From an uncultured Pseudomonadota bacterium (GTDB taxonomy: Bacteria > Myxococcota_A > Polyangia > HGW-17), in contig CALKWH010000227.1 of NCBI GenBank assembly GCA_938004375.1, positions 1 to 35,186 on the forward strand: 35,186 bases of DNA, read 5' to 3'. Every line of letters begins with the position of its first letter. The stretch's first letter is position 1. The notes under the pieces were generated by a model. The model saw only the letters and a list, made by a program, of their open reading frames with translations. It did not search any database and was not told the DNA's origin. A program made the translations under genes and the position numbers. Of this stretch, positions 23,844 through 33,774 are shown in pieces.

Positions 23844-24329
23844 ATGGCAGTTTTGGACTACATCATCCCAGGATACAAGGGCTACCGTCAGCGCACCGAG
23901 AGCCGCGGCACCGACAGGGCCTTTCGCGACTACATGACCTCCAAGCTCAAAGAGTCCCACGACCTGCTCGAGCAGTTGAAGATGCAGATCTCCATGGACA
24001 TCTCCAAGATGGATCTGCTCACCGACGCCGAGCAGGCCACCGCGCTCCTGACCAAGGTGCGGGATCGGCTCCGCTGGGCGAACCAGGGGTTCGCGGGGAA
24101 CCTGTTCGGCAGCTCCGAGGAGACCGAGGCGATCCAGGCCGTGGAGAAGTTCGACCAGGAGCTCGAGGGGCTGCGCGCCAACGTCGCGACCCAGTTGCAG
24201 AACCTGGCCAACGCCGTGCTCTCGTCCGAGAACCCCAAGCCCCTGTTTTTCCAGTTGACGGGGGCGCTGCGGCAGATGGACAGCCACCTCAACGAGCGGG
24301 AGAACCTCATCCGCAAGTTGTTGCATTGA
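23844..24329 (+). CDS. Helical hypothetical protein (IIPGYKGY type)
   Basis: This 161-residue soluble protein begins MAVLDYIIPGYKGYRQRTES and is then nearly all helical, with two or three long amphipathic helices (about 25-60, 65-90, 105-160). The start, a short amphipathic segment ending in PGYKGY followed by a charged helix, is a pattern I associate with small proteins found near membrane-stress genes, but I cannot name a family with confidence. AGGAG precedes the ATG. It lies between the four-helix membrane protein and the SPFH protein, so the three genes are probably one functional group. The amphipathic N-terminus could dock it to the membrane; this is inference. Confidence 0.7.
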   Translation: MAVLDYIIPGYKGYRQRTESRGTDRAFRDYMTSKLKESHDLLEQLKMQISMDISKMDLLTDAEQATALLTKVRDRLRWANQGFAGNLFGSSEETEAIQAVEKFDQELEGLRANVATQLQNLANAVLSSENPKPLFFQLTGALRQMDSHLNERENLIRKLLH

Positions 24330-24434
24330 GGCGGGACCCTTTTCCACTTGCGCCGGCGGCGGCTTTGATGCTTTGATCCGTCGGCGGAGAAACCCAGACG
24401 ACGCGAGGCCGAGGTCCTCGGGTTGGAGGCAAGA

Positions 24435-25751
<1,317 letters not shown>

Positions 25752-25781
25752 TCCGATCTTCGTCACCCCTGGAGGCTTTCC

Positions 25782-26489
25782 ATGACCAGCGTTTCCAATC
25801 TCGTCGCTTCCGTCCTGTATCAGGGTGTGCCCATCGCCCAGAACCTCCCGTTCTCCGAGGTGTCCATGGAGAACGCCGTGGTGGAGATGCCGGATCCGCT
25901 CCCGGTGGCCACCGAGTTGGAGCTCCGGGTCGACCATCCCGACGGCCACGCGCTCGGCAGCGCCGTGGTGACCCGGGTCCGCGAGAGCCGCGGCGCCGGG
26001 GAACCGGGCAAGATGCACCTGAAGTGGGTGGAGTTCTCCGACGCCGACTTCACCCGGCTCTCGGGCTGGGTCCTGGCCCCGGGCGAGGTGGCGCCCCCGA
26101 AGCCCACGCACGAGGCGCCGCCGGCCGTCGAGGCACCGCCGGTGGAACAGGATCCGCCGGCCGTCGAGGCACCGCCGGCCGTCGAGGCACCGCCGGCCGT
26201 CGAGTCCGCGCCTGCGGAACCCGACCCGTCTCCCGAGGCAGGCGTGCCCGCTCCGGTCACCGACGAGGCCGAACGCACGATCCCCATCGATCCGGGCGCC
26301 ACGGCCGTGGACCTGGCCGCGATCCCGGATCCCCCTCACGAGGAAGCCCCCCCCGTTGAGACCGACACCATCGAAGGTGGCGAGGAGATCTCGGTGGTCG
26401 AAGAAGGTGGCGGGGACGCCGGCGGCGGGGACGCCGGCGGTGGCGAAGAAGGCGGGAAGAAGCGTCGTCGGCGCACCAAGAAGAAGTAA
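25782..26489 (+). CDS. PilZ-like protein with PPAVEA repeats and basic tail
   Basis: This 235-residue protein has a beta-rich N-terminal domain (about 5-100) with the overall layout of a PilZ domain: a first strand, NLPFSEVSMENAVVEM, a conserved-looking LELRVDHPDG, and HLKWVEFSDAD. The RxxxR and DxSxxG c-di-GMP motifs are not clear, so it may not bind the nucleotide. A Pro/Ala/Glu-rich linker with five PPAVEA-type units (about 113-142) follows, then an acidic stretch, a Gly-rich segment and a very basic end KKRRRRTKKK. GGAGG precedes the ATG. The tail could bind nucleic acid or anionic lipid. It lies 30 bp after the SPFH gene and 6 bp before the LD-carboxypeptidase gene. Confidence 0.65.
   Translation: MTSVSNLVASVLYQGVPIAQNLPFSEVSMENAVVEMPDPLPVATELELRVDHPDGHALGSAVVTRVRESRGAGEPGKMHLKWVEFSDADFTRLSGWVLAPGEVAPPKPTHEAPPAVEAPPVEQDPPAVEAPPAVEAPPAVESAPAEPDPSPEAGVPAPVTDEAERTIPIDPGATAVDLAAIPDPPHEEAPPVETDTIEGGEEISVVEEGGGDAGGGDAGGGEEGGKKRRRRTKKK
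26118..26207 (+). repeat. 18-bp tandem repeat encoding PPAVEA
   Basis: Five consecutive 18-bp units start at 26118, 26136, 26154, 26172 and 26190. Units 1, 3 and 4 are identical, unit 2 is diverged (PPVEQD) and unit 5 ends differently. The perfect identity of the third and fourth units suggests recent expansion. Confidence 0.9.
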
Positions 26490-26495
26490 CTCCCG

Positions 26496-27365
26496 ATGCC
26501 CCTTCTGCCCGGCGTCGTCTTTCCCTCCAGCCCACCGTCTCCCGAAGCCCTCGACGCCGGGCTGCGCCTGCTCCCTCCCCACCGGATTTTCAAGCCCGAA
26601 CCCGGATCCTGGCCCTTCCTGGCCGGCGACGACGACGGCCGCACCGGGAGCGTGTGTGCTGCCCTTCGCGACCCGGAGGTGGGGATCCTCGTCGCCGCCC
26701 GCGGCGGCCATGGGGCCCTGCGCCTGGACCGGGATCGCGTGCTCGCCACCCTGCGCAAGCACCCGAAGCCCCTCGTGGGCTTCTCGGACGTCACCGCGCT
26801 GCATTTCCTTTGGCAGGTCGCCGGGGTTCCCTCGATCTCGGGGCCCAACGTGACCCAACTGCCCCTGCTCCCGCCGGACCATCTGGACCGCTTCCTTCGG
26901 CTCTTCGAGGGGCGGCTGCCGCTTCTGGACGTCGGCTTGACCCTGCACGGGGACGCCCCCGAAGCGGTGATCGAGGGTCCCCTGGCCGGCGGCAACCTGA
27001 CGGTGGCAGCCTCGGCCGCGGGCACGCCCTGGAGCACCCCGTTCGCCGGACGCATCGTCCTGCTCGAGGAAGTCCGTGAGGCCCCGTACCGGTTGGACCG
27101 CCTCCTCTGGCAGCTCTTCGCGGCCACCGATCTGGCCCGGGCGGCGGCTTTGGTGTTCGGCGAGTTCACCGAGTGTCCCGCGTTCGAGCTCGAGCTCCTG
27201 CTGGCCACCTGCCGCCGGTTCGCGCCCGGCCTCCCGCTGGCCTCCGGCTTCCCCGCCGGGCATGGTCCGCGCAACTTCGCCTTCACCTGCGGGGCCGTCG
27301 CCCGCCTGGACCTTCGCGCCGGTCGGCTGACGCAGCCCGAGAGCCGGTTCCCCGGGCCGCCATGA
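26496..27365 (+). CDS. ldcA: LD-carboxypeptidase (peptidase family S66)
   Basis: This 289-residue serine peptidase is of the LdcA/MccF family, which removes the terminal D-alanine from muropeptide tetrapeptides during peptidoglycan recycling; some members instead inactivate microcin C-like compounds. VAARGGHGALRL and GFSDVTALHF (nucleophile Ser in GFSD), LLEEVREAPYRLDRLLWQL (catalytic Glu) and GFPAGHGPRNFAF (catalytic His) are all present in the right order. It has no signal peptide, as expected for the cytoplasmic recycling enzyme. The N-terminus is shorter than usual: the family's first strand-turn is reduced to VVFPSSPPSPEAL. Its stop overlaps the start of the CHAT gene (ATGA, 27362-27365), so the two are coupled. 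Confidence 0.88.
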   Translation: MPLLPGVVFPSSPPSPEALDAGLRLLPPHRIFKPEPGSWPFLAGDDDGRTGSVCAALRDPEVGILVAARGGHGALRLDRDRVLATLRKHPKPLVGFSDVTALHFLWQVAGVPSISGPNVTQLPLLPPDHLDRFLRLFEGRLPLLDVGLTLHGDAPEAVIEGPLAGGNLTVAASAAGTPWSTPFAGRIVLLEEVREAPYRLDRLLWQLFAATDLARAAALVFGEFTECPAFELELLLATCRRFAPGLPLASGFPAGHGPRNFAFTCGAVARLDLRAGRLTQPESRFPGPP

Positions 27366-28912
27366 GGCTCCAGGTCCAACTCCTCGACGGGCGACTGCAC
27401 TTCACCCTCCCGGGGACCGGAGAGGGGCCGTGGAGCTCCGACTGGCCCGAGGCGCGCGCGCGCACCCTGTGCGGTGAGCTGCGCTCCCTCGCCCACCGCA
27501 AGGTCCATGGCGACCCGGGCCCCGCCACCGCCGGCCAGTTCGAGGCCCTGTCCCGCGCGCTCTCCGGCCTGATCCTGCCTTCGGAGGTGGCCGCCCGGCT
27601 GCGGGGTGCCGACGGTCTCCTGGCCCTGCTGGTCGATCCCGCGCTGCAGGAGCTCCCTTGGGAGTGGCTGCACGACGGGGACGACTTCTGGTGCAGGCGC
27701 TTCTCCATCGGACGGGTGGACCGTCCCCGCGCGGCTCCCTCCCTGCGAGAACCCGTGCGGCCCGTGCGCATGCTCGTCGTGGTCTCGGACCCCGACCGGG
27801 ATCTGCCAGGGGCCCTGCCCGAGGCGCGTCGCCTGGTGCGGGCGCTGGACCGCGAGCAGGCCTACGCCGCCCGGCTGATGGTGAACCCCACCATCGAGGA
27901 GTTGATCAAGAACTTCAACCAGAACGCCGTGGTGCACTACGTGGGACACATGCGCTCGGTGTCGGGACCGGACGGTCTGCAGCCGGCCTGGCAACTGAAG
28001 AACGGCACCTTCGGCGTACCCGAGATGGCGGCCTGCTTCTTCGGCGGCTGCCGCGTGCGGCTGGTGTACTCCAACGCGTGCCCCGGGCTCGCCATGGACC
28101 CGGCCGCCGCCGCCATCTGGCCCCGCGCGTTGCGGGGAGCGGGCGTGCAGGCGGTGATCTCGACGCTCATGGACGTTCCGGACCGCTCGGCCGTCGAGAT
28201 GTCGGCCGGCTTCTACGAGGATCTGGCCTCGGGCAAGAGCCTGGGCGAGGTGCTGACCCTGGCCCGGGAGCGGGCTCGCACCCGCCTCGACCCCGGCGAC
28301 CTCACCTGGATGCTCCACGCGCTCCACGGGGACCCGGACCAGGTGCTGCTGCCGGTACGCTCCACCCTGGAGAACGGCGCCCGCCTGCGGGTCTCCGGGC
28401 CGATCCCCTACAAGGCGCCGCTGGCCCCCGCGCCCCCTGTGCGGCGCGCCTGGCGCCGGTTCGAACTCGCCTTGTTCTTCGCCCTCGTGCTTCTGACCGC
28501 CGGTCTACTCACCCGCCCTCTGTGGGACCGGCAGGAGGCCTTGAGGCCGCCGCCCCTGGGCGCCGGGATCGAGTCGTTCTCGGGCCGGATCCTGTTCACC
28601 GGCTTCGAGGGGGGAGAGGTCCCCTTCGACACCGACACTCTGGCCGCCGAGCAGTGCTTCATCCGCTATCTCACGGCCATGCCCGGCGTGCGGCTGCAGG
28701 ATGGCCGCGAGCCTGTTGGAACTTCGCCCACTCCCTACATGGAAATTGGCGGCCGCGTGGTCGCAGTCGGCGGGGAGGCCCGGATCCTGCTCATGGTGAA
28801 ACGAACCTCGGACCGCGTGGTGCTCTATGCCGATGACTTTGCCCTGCCGCTCTCGGACGAGACGGCCTGCGACCGGCTCGCGGACTGGATCCGGCGGCGT
28901 TTCGAGTTGTGA
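27362..28912 (+). CDS. Membrane-anchored CHAT-domain protease-like protein
   Basis: This 516-residue protein has an N-terminal region (1-95), a CHAT caspase-like domain (about 95-335), a basic stretch and one transmembrane helix (about 367-384, ELALFFALVLLTAGLL) and a C-terminal domain of about 130 residues. CHAT markers are LPWEWLHD (98-104), the catalytic His in VVHYVGHMR (His196, or less likely His192), catalytic Cys240 in VRLVYSNACPG, and LRGAGVQAVISTLMDVPD. The layout puts the protease in the cytoplasm and the C-terminal domain in the periplasm. CHAT proteases act as effectors in bacterial defence or stress cascades; target unknown. No TPR repeats are fused, unlike many CHAT proteins. 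It overlaps the LD-carboxypeptidase gene by 4 bp. Confidence 0.88.
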   Translation: MRLQVQLLDGRLHFTLPGTGEGPWSSDWPEARARTLCGELRSLAHRKVHGDPGPATAGQFEALSRALSGLILPSEVAARLRGADGLLALLVDPALQELPWEWLHDGDDFWCRRFSIGRVDRPRAAPSLREPVRPVRMLVVVSDPDRDLPGALPEARRLVRALDREQAYAARLMVNPTIEELIKNFNQNAVVHYVGHMRSVSGPDGLQPAWQLKNGTFGVPEMAACFFGGCRVRLVYSNACPGLAMDPAAAAIWPRALRGAGVQAVISTLMDVPDRSAVEMSAGFYEDLASGKSLGEVLTLARERARTRLDPGDLTWMLHALHGDPDQVLLPVRSTLENGARLRVSGPIPYKAPLAPAPPVRRAWRRFELALFFALVLLTAGLLTRPLWDRQEALRPPPLGAGIESFSGRILFTGFEGGEVPFDTDTLAAEQCFIRYLTAMPGVRLQDGREPVGTSPTPYMEIGGRVVAVGGEARILLMVKRTSDRVVLYADDFALPLSDETACDRLADWIRRRFEL

Positions 28913-28991
28913 CCTCGGACCCCAAGAAAGCCCTTGCAAATCTCTGGTTTTGTTCTAAGTTCGCGGCGACCGTGGGACCCTCCCTCTCCCG

Positions 28992-29804
28992 ATGAGGGTC
29001 GCGGGTCTGCCGGTCGCTCACTTTCCCATGCTCGCGTGGCCGCACCCCTTCTCCTATTTCCCCGTCACGGACTCGACCAGTGCCGTCCTCAAGGCGTGGG
29101 TTCAGGACGACCGGTCCCTCCCCGGCGCCGTGGCCGCCGGCGAGCAGACCGCAGGACGGGGGCGGGGGGACAACGTGTGGCGCTCGCCGTCGGGGGGGTT
29201 GTACCTCTCGGTGGCCATCCCCGTGGCCGATCCGCCGCTTTTGCACCTGATCGGCCCGTCCATCGGGGTCGCGGTGGCCCGCTGGCTGCAGGAGCGCTTC
29301 GGGGTCGGGGTCCGGCTCAAGTGGCCCAACGACTGGCTGATCGAAGATCGCAAGCTCGGCGGCCTGCTCCTGGAGCTGGTGCGGGCGCCCCGGGGCCAAC
29401 TGGCGGTCATCGCCGGCCTGGGCCTGAACGCGCTGGCCACGCCCCAGGTGCCCGATCGCCGCGCCTTTTTGCCCACTTCTCTCGCGGAGTGGACCGACGT
29501 GACCGACCTGCAGTTGGAGCCGCTGGCCCGGGAGCTCGCGGTCGTGGTGCTCGAAGCCGGCCAGGTGGGCGCCGCCCGGGAGCCCGTGCTGCGCGCGGCC
29601 ATGAAGGACCTGAGTTGCACGCTGGGCCGGCCCGTGTCGGTGCTCGTGCCCGGCGGCGAGCTCGTGAGCGGGCTGGCCGTGGACTTCGGTCCGGACTTCT
29701 CGCTGTGCGTGCGGACCGGCGACCGGGTCGTGCGGGTGCAGGCGGGTGATTGTTTCCATGAGATGGTGACCGGCTCCCCGGAGCCGACGAACGAAGGAGG
29801 CTGA
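28992..29804 (+). CDS. birA: Biotin-protein ligase (without DNA-binding domain)
   Basis: This 270-residue ligase activates biotin with ATP and attaches it to a carrier-protein lysine. The biotin-adenylate loop reads AGRGRGDNVWRSPSGGLYLS, followed by LKWPNDWLIEDRKLGGLLLE and VIAGLGLNAL. The C-terminal SH3-like domain carries RPVSVLVPGG and VQAGD. There is no N-terminal winged helix, so it is monofunctional and not a repressor. ATG 28992 or the Met at 29028 could be the start; neither has a good ribosome site. A weak TTGCAA (28934-28939) with TCTAAG 14 bp later may be its promoter. It is directly followed by oadG, oadA and oadB, whose product OadA is its obvious substrate. Confidence 0.92.
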   Translation: MRVAGLPVAHFPMLAWPHPFSYFPVTDSTSAVLKAWVQDDRSLPGAVAAGEQTAGRGRGDNVWRSPSGGLYLSVAIPVADPPLLHLIGPSIGVAVARWLQERFGVGVRLKWPNDWLIEDRKLGGLLLELVRAPRGQLAVIAGLGLNALATPQVPDRRAFLPTSLAEWTDVTDLQLEPLARELAVVVLEAGQVGAAREPVLRAAMKDLSCTLGRPVSVLVPGGELVSGLAVDFGPDFSLCVRTGDRVVRVQAGDCFHEMVTGSPEPTNEGG

Positions 29805-29807
29805 ACG

Positions 29808-30086
29808 GTGTCACAGGCATTCGTACTCACTGGTTTGGGAATGAGCATCGTCTTCATCGTGCTCGCGCTGACCTACGGCAGCATCGTGGTGCTGGGTTTC
29901 ATGGAGCGGCGCTTCGCGATCCCTGAGTCGGTCGCCACCGCCCCGGTCTTCTCCCCCGTCGCGCCCGCGGACACCGGGCTCACCCCCGAGGAGGAGGCCG
30001 CCATCCACGCCGCCATCTCCCACCACACCGGCATGGCCCCCGAGACATTTCAAACCCGGATTACCCCGGTCAAGAAGGAGTCGTAA
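29808..30086 (+). CDS. oadG: Sodium-pump decarboxylase gamma subunit (OadG family)
   Basis: This 92-residue protein has a single N-terminal transmembrane helix (about residues 5-31, LTGLGMSIVFIVLALTYGSI and following) and a polar cytoplasmic tail with EEEAAIHAAISHHTG and a C-terminal TRITPVKKES. This is the pattern of OadG, which holds the carboxyltransferase subunit to the membrane subunit. The start is GTG at 29808, three bases after the birA stop, with GGAGG about 8 bp upstream inside the birA end. It sits 3 bp before oadA. Confidence 0.88.
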   Translation: MSQAFVLTGLGMSIVFIVLALTYGSIVVLGFMERRFAIPESVATAPVFSPVAPADTGLTPEEEAAIHAAISHHTGMAPETFQTRITPVKKES

Positions 30087-30089
30087 ATC

Positions 30090-31871
30090 ATGGTGAAGAT
30101 TACCGAGACCATCCTGCGGGACGCCCACCAGTCCCTGATCGCCACCCGCCTGCGCCTCGAGGACATGCTCCCCGCCCTCGAGCTGCTGGACAACCTGGGC
30201 TACCACAGCCTGGAGGTGTGGGGCGGCGCCACGTTCGATTCCTGCATGCGGTTCCTCGCCGAGGATCCCTGGGAGCGGCTGCGGACGATCCGCCGTGCCG
30301 TGAAGAAGACCAAGCTTCAGATGCTGCTGCGCGGCCAGAACCTGGTCGGCTACCGGCACTACGCCGACGACGTGGTGGACCGCTTCGTCGAGCTCGCCGC
30401 GAAGAACGGCATCGACATCTTCCGCATCTTCGACGCGCTCAACGACACCCGCAACATGGAGCAGGCCATCCGCGCCGCCGTGAAGACGGGCAAGCACGTC
30501 CAGGGCACGATCTCGTACACGCTGTCGCCGGTGCACACCGAGGACGCGTTCGTGAAGTTCGCCGGCGAGCTCAAGGCGCTGGGGTGCCACTCGATCTGCA
30601 TCAAGGACATGGCCGGCCTGCTGGATCCGGCCGCCTGCACCAGCCTGGTGTCGCGCCTGAAGAAGGAGGTCGCCCTCCCCGTGCAGGTGCACACCCACTG
30701 CACCTCGGGCCTGGCCCAGATGACCTACTACGCCGCCGCCGCCGCCGGCGCGGACGTGGTGGACTGCGCGCTGTCGCCGTTCTCCGGCGGCACCTCCCAG
30801 CCCCCCACCGAGAGCGTGGTGTTCGGCTTCGCCGGCACCCCCCACGACACCGGCATGGACCCCGCCGCGTTCAAGCCGCTGACCGCCGTGTTCAAGGACG
30901 TCCGCAAGAAGTATGACTCCATGGTCAGCCCGATCTCCGAGCGGGTGGACGTGGACGTGCTGATTTACCAGATCCCGGGCGGCATGCTCTCGAACCTGGT
31001 CAGCCAGCTCGAGAAGCAGAAGAAGCTGGACCGCTACGAGGACGTGCTCCTCGAGGTGCCCCGCGTGCGCACCGACATGGGCTACCCGCCCCTGGTGACC
31101 CCCACGAGCCAGATCGTGGGCACCCAGGCGGTGATGAACGTCATCGCCGGCGAGCGCTACAAGATGATCACCAAGGAGACCAAGGAATACGTGCGCGGCA
31201 TGTACGGGCGCACCCCGGCCCCCATCTCCGCGGAGATCCGCAAGATGATCATCGGCGACGAGCCGGTGGTCGACGGCCGCCCGGGGGATCACCTCAAGCC
31301 CGAGCTGCCCGAGATCCGCACGAAGTACAAAGACCTGATCAAGAAGCCCGAGGACGAAATATCCCTCGCGCTCTATCCCGAGGTCGCCGCCAAGCTGCTC
31401 TCGGGCACGGCCGAGGCCGAGCCCATGCCGGGCGTCAAGGCTCCCGTGGCATCTTTGCCGGCCCCTGCGCCCGCCGCCCCGTCTCCCGCGCCCGCGGCGG
31501 CCGGTCCCGGTCGCTACCAGGTGCAGGTCAACGGCCGCGTGTTCACCGTCGACGTGGCGCCCCTGGCCGCGGGGGCCGCGCCCATGGCCATGCCCGTGAC
31601 CACGGCGCCAGTCGCCCCGGCGTCCTCGCCGGCCCCGGTCGCGGCCGGTCCCGCCGGTGGGCGTCCGCTGCCCAGCCCGCTGCAGGGCACGGTCTTCAAG
31701 ATCCTCGTCAAGGTCGGCGACCGCGTGGAGCCCAACCAGAAGGTCCTGATCCTCGAGGCGATGAAGATGGAGAACGAGATCACCGCGCCTTTTGGCGGGG
31801 TGGTCCGTCAGATCCTGGTCAAGGAGGGACAGGGTGTGGACTCCGACGCGCCCCTGATGGTGCTCGAATAG
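30090..31871 (+). CDS. oadA: Oxaloacetate decarboxylase alpha subunit (carboxyltransferase plus biotin carrier)
   Basis: This 593-residue subunit transfers the carboxyl of oxaloacetate to its own biotin. It has a TIM-barrel carboxyltransferase domain at the N-terminus ([55 protein letters not shown] with metal-binding His residues), a conserved carboxylase domain (about 300-460), a Pro/Ala linker (about 450-530, with one short beta segment [16 protein letters not shown] inside) and a biotinyl domain with EAMKMEN, biotinylated at about Lys559. AGGAG precedes the ATG. The segment inside the linker looks like a partial or extra lipoyl-like strand pair seen in other OadA proteins. Pyruvate or methylmalonyl carboxyltransferases are less likely because oadG and oadB flank it. 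Confidence 0.95.
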   Translation: MVKITETILRDAHQSLIATRLRLEDMLPALELLDNLGYHSLEVWGGATFDSCMRFLAEDPWERLRTIRRAVKKTKLQMLLRGQNLVGYRHYADDVVDRFVELAAKNGIDIFRIFDALNDTRNMEQAIRAAVKTGKHVQGTISYTLSPVHTEDAFVKFAGELKALGCHSICIKDMAGLLDPAACTSLVSRLKKEVALPVQVHTHCTSGLAQMTYYAAAAAGADVVDCALSPFSGGTSQPPTESVVFGFAGTPHDTGMDPAAFKPLTAVFKDVRKKYDSMVSPISERVDVDVLIYQIPGGMLSNLVSQLEKQKKLDRYEDVLLEVPRVRTDMGYPPLVTPTSQIVGTQAVMNVIAGERYKMITKETKEYVRGMYGRTPAPISAEIRKMIIGDEPVVDGRPGDHLKPELPEIRTKYKDLIKKPEDEISLALYPEVAAKLLSGTAEAEPMPGVKAPVASLPAPAPAAPSPAPAAAGPGRYQVQVNGRVFTVDVAPLAAGAAPMAMPVTTAPVAPASSPAPVAAGPAGGRPLPSPLQGTVFKILVKVGDRVEPNQKVLILEAMKMENEITAPFGGVVRQILVKEGQGVDSDAPLMVLE

Positions 31872-31881
31872 GAGGTCTGCC

Positions 31882-33042
31882 ATGCATGGCGTCGAACAAG
31901 TCATCCAGTCCATGGGCTTCATGAACCTCACGTGGGGTCATGTGGCCATGCTGAGCGTCGCCCTGATCCTGCTGTACCTGGGCATCGTGCGCGGCTTCGA
32001 GCCGCTGTTGCTGATCCCCATCGCCATGGGCGTCATTCTCACGAACATCCCCCTCGCCGACGTCATGGCCCACCCGGACCTGACCAAGCCCTTCGTGCCA
32101 TCGGAGCTCAACTCCTGGGGCGTGGTGTACGTCGTCTACTTCTGGGGCATCAAGTCCGGGTTGTTCCCACTGCTCATTTTCATGGGCGTGGGCGCCATGA
32201 CCGACTTCGGGCCGCTGATCGCCAACCCCAAGACGATCTTCCTGGGCGCGGCCGCCCAGTTCGGCATCTTCGGCACCCTCATCGGCGCGGTGGCCCTGGG
32301 CTTCCCCATGAACGAGGCGGCCTCCATCGGCATCATCGGCGGCGCCGACGGCCCCACGGCCATCTTCACCACCACCAAGCTGGCCCCGCACCTGTTGGGT
32401 CCCATCGCGGTGGCCGCGTACTCCTACATGGCGCTGGTGCCCATCATCCAGCCCCCGATCATGCGCCTTTTGACCACGAAGAAGGAGCGCGCGGTCCGCA
32501 TGGAGCAGCTGCGCACGGTGAGCAAGCGGGCCAAGATCATCTTCCCGATCATGGTCACCCTGGTCACCATCGTCCTGATCCCGGACGCCGCCCCTTTGGT
32601 GGGCATGCTCATGTTCGGAAACCTGGTGAAGGAGGCCGGCGTGGTCGACCGCCTGTCCAAGACCGCCGCCAACGAGTTGATCAACATCGTCACCATCCTG
32701 CTGGGCGTGTGCGTGGGCGCCACCATGAGCGCGGAGACGTTCATCAACGTGAAGACGATCAAGATCGTCGTCCTCGGGCTCATCGCCTTCTCCGTCGGCA
32801 CTGCCGCGGGGCTGCTCTTCGGCAAGCTCATGTGCTGGTGGACCGGCGGAAAGGTGAACCCGCTGATCGGCTCCGCCGGTGTCTCCGCGGTGCCCATGGC
32901 CGCCCGCGTCTCCCAGAAGGTCGGCCGCGAGACCGACCCCAACAACTACCTGCTGATGCACGCCATGGGTCCCAACGTGGCCGGTGTGCTCGGCTCGGCC
33001 ATCGCCGCGGGCGTGCTCATCGCGGTGGTGGGCGGCGGTTGA
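31882..33042 (+). CDS. oadB: Sodium-pumping decarboxylase beta subunit
   Basis: This 386-residue integral membrane protein decarboxylates carboxy-biotin and couples it to outward sodium transport. It has about nine to eleven hydrophobic segments, the conserved [10 protein letters not shown] (Asp156 corresponds to the essential Asp203 of Klebsiella OadB) and [20 protein letters not shown] with the functional Ser and Asn residues of the second conserved region. The end reads [14 protein letters not shown] precedes the ATG 10 bp after oadA. With birA, oadG and oadA it completes a full sodium-translocating decarboxylase module. Confidence 0.95.
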   Translation: MHGVEQVIQSMGFMNLTWGHVAMLSVALILLYLGIVRGFEPLLLIPIAMGVILTNIPLADVMAHPDLTKPFVPSELNSWGVVYVVYFWGIKSGLFPLLIFMGVGAMTDFGPLIANPKTIFLGAAAQFGIFGTLIGAVALGFPMNEAASIGIIGGADGPTAIFTTTKLAPHLLGPIAVAAYSYMALVPIIQPPIMRLLTTKKERAVRMEQLRTVSKRAKIIFPIMVTLVTIVLIPDAAPLVGMLMFGNLVKEAGVVDRLSKTAANELINIVTILLGVCVGATMSAETFINVKTIKIVVLGLIAFSVGTAAGLLFGKLMCWWTGGKVNPLIGSAGVSAVPMAARVSQKVGRETDPNNYLLMHAMGPNVAGVLGSAIAAGVLIAVVGGG

Positions 33043-33048
33043 CCATCC

Positions 33049-33064
33049 GGGCACGTTCGTGCCC
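33049..33064. terminator. Palindrome after oadB
   Basis: GGGCAC-GTTC-GTGCCC is a perfect 6-bp stem seven bases after the oadB stop, followed by CTCAGG and a weaker GC stem (CGGGC/GCCCG). There is no T run. It could end the birA-oadGAB transcript or be a copy of a small palindromic repeat, since a near-copy lies at 33141. Confidence 0.45.
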
Positions 33065-33140
33065 TCAGGTGGCGGGCTGACGCCCGTCTCAGGCCGCGAC
33101 AGGCCTTCGAGGGAGCGTCCTTCGCAGGCTGCGCCGGTCC

Positions 33141-33173
33141 GGGCACTTTGTGCCCTCAGGCCACGAAGTGGCC
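33141..33173. repeat. Second copy of the palindrome, followed by another hairpin
   Basis: GGGCAC-TTT-GTGCCC (33141-33155) repeats the palindrome at 33049, both preceded by TCC and followed by CTCAGG. It is directly followed by GGCCAC-GAA-GTGGCC (33159-33173), a perfect 6-bp stem with 3-base loop. The pair lies 16 bp before the maf start. The arrangement looks like a small family of palindromic intergenic repeats. Confidence 0.6.
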
Positions 33174-33188
33174 GGAAAGCCAACCCCT

Positions 33189-33758
33189 ATGCGTCTGATC
33201 CTCGCCTCCGCGTCCCGATACAAGCGTGAGGCCCTCGAGCGCCTCGGGCTCCCGTTCGACTGCGAGGCCCCCGACGTCGACGAGACGCCGCTTCCGGGCG
33301 AGGCCCCCGAGACCCTGGTGCTGCGCCTTTGCGAGGCAAAGGCCCGCGCCGTCTCGGCCCGGTGCCCCGCCGCGCTGGTGATCGCTGCAGACCAGGTGGC
33401 CGAGCTCGACGGGATGATCCTGCACAAGCCCGGCACCCCCGAGCGGGCCCGGGTCCAGCTCGCGGCCATGGCCGGGCGCACCCACCGGCTCCTCACGGCC
33501 GTGGCCGTGACCGACGGCGCGCGCCTCGAGCGCCGCCTGGACGTGCACGTGCTGACCATGCGCCCGCTCTCCCGGGAGGCCATCGCGCGCTACGTCGCCC
33601 GGGACAACCCGGTGGACTGCGCCGGCGCCTACAAGATCGAGCGCGCGGGCATCGCGCTGTTCGCCTCGGTGGTGGGCGCCGATCCCCAGGCCATCGTCGG
33701 CCTGCCGCTGATGTCGCTGGTGGACCTGCTCGCCCGATTCGGGGTCGAGCTGCCTTGA
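33189..33758 (+). CDS. Maf-family nucleotide pyrophosphatase, YceF type
   Basis: This 189-residue enzyme hydrolyses the alpha-beta phosphate bond of a nucleoside triphosphate. The N-terminus MRLILASASRYKREALERLG has the Maf SxSxxR motif; the catalytic Asp is in VIAADQVAELDG, and KPGT and CAGAYKIE are family-typical. The DQVAELDG form, with Gln after the Asp, points to the YceF group, known to act on 7-methyl-GTP, rather than the dTTP/UTP group which has DTVV. It removes modified nucleotides to keep them out of nucleic acids. The start at 33189 has only a weak GGAA site; the upstream in-frame codons lie in the palindromic repeat region and are not coding. Confidence 0.92.
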   Translation: MRLILASASRYKREALERLGLPFDCEAPDVDETPLPGEAPETLVLRLCEAKARAVSARCPAALVIAADQVAELDGMILHKPGTPERARVQLAAMAGRTHRLLTAVAVTDGARLERRLDVHVLTMRPLSREAIARYVARDNPVDCAGAYKIERAGIALFASVVGADPQAIVGLPLMSLVDLLARFGVELP

Positions 33759-33774
33759 TCGCCGGAGGTTCCCC

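Noticed and set aside
29811..31931. 706-codon open frame opposite oadG and oadA
   Set aside because: Shadow of two genes with clear families and good ribosome sites.
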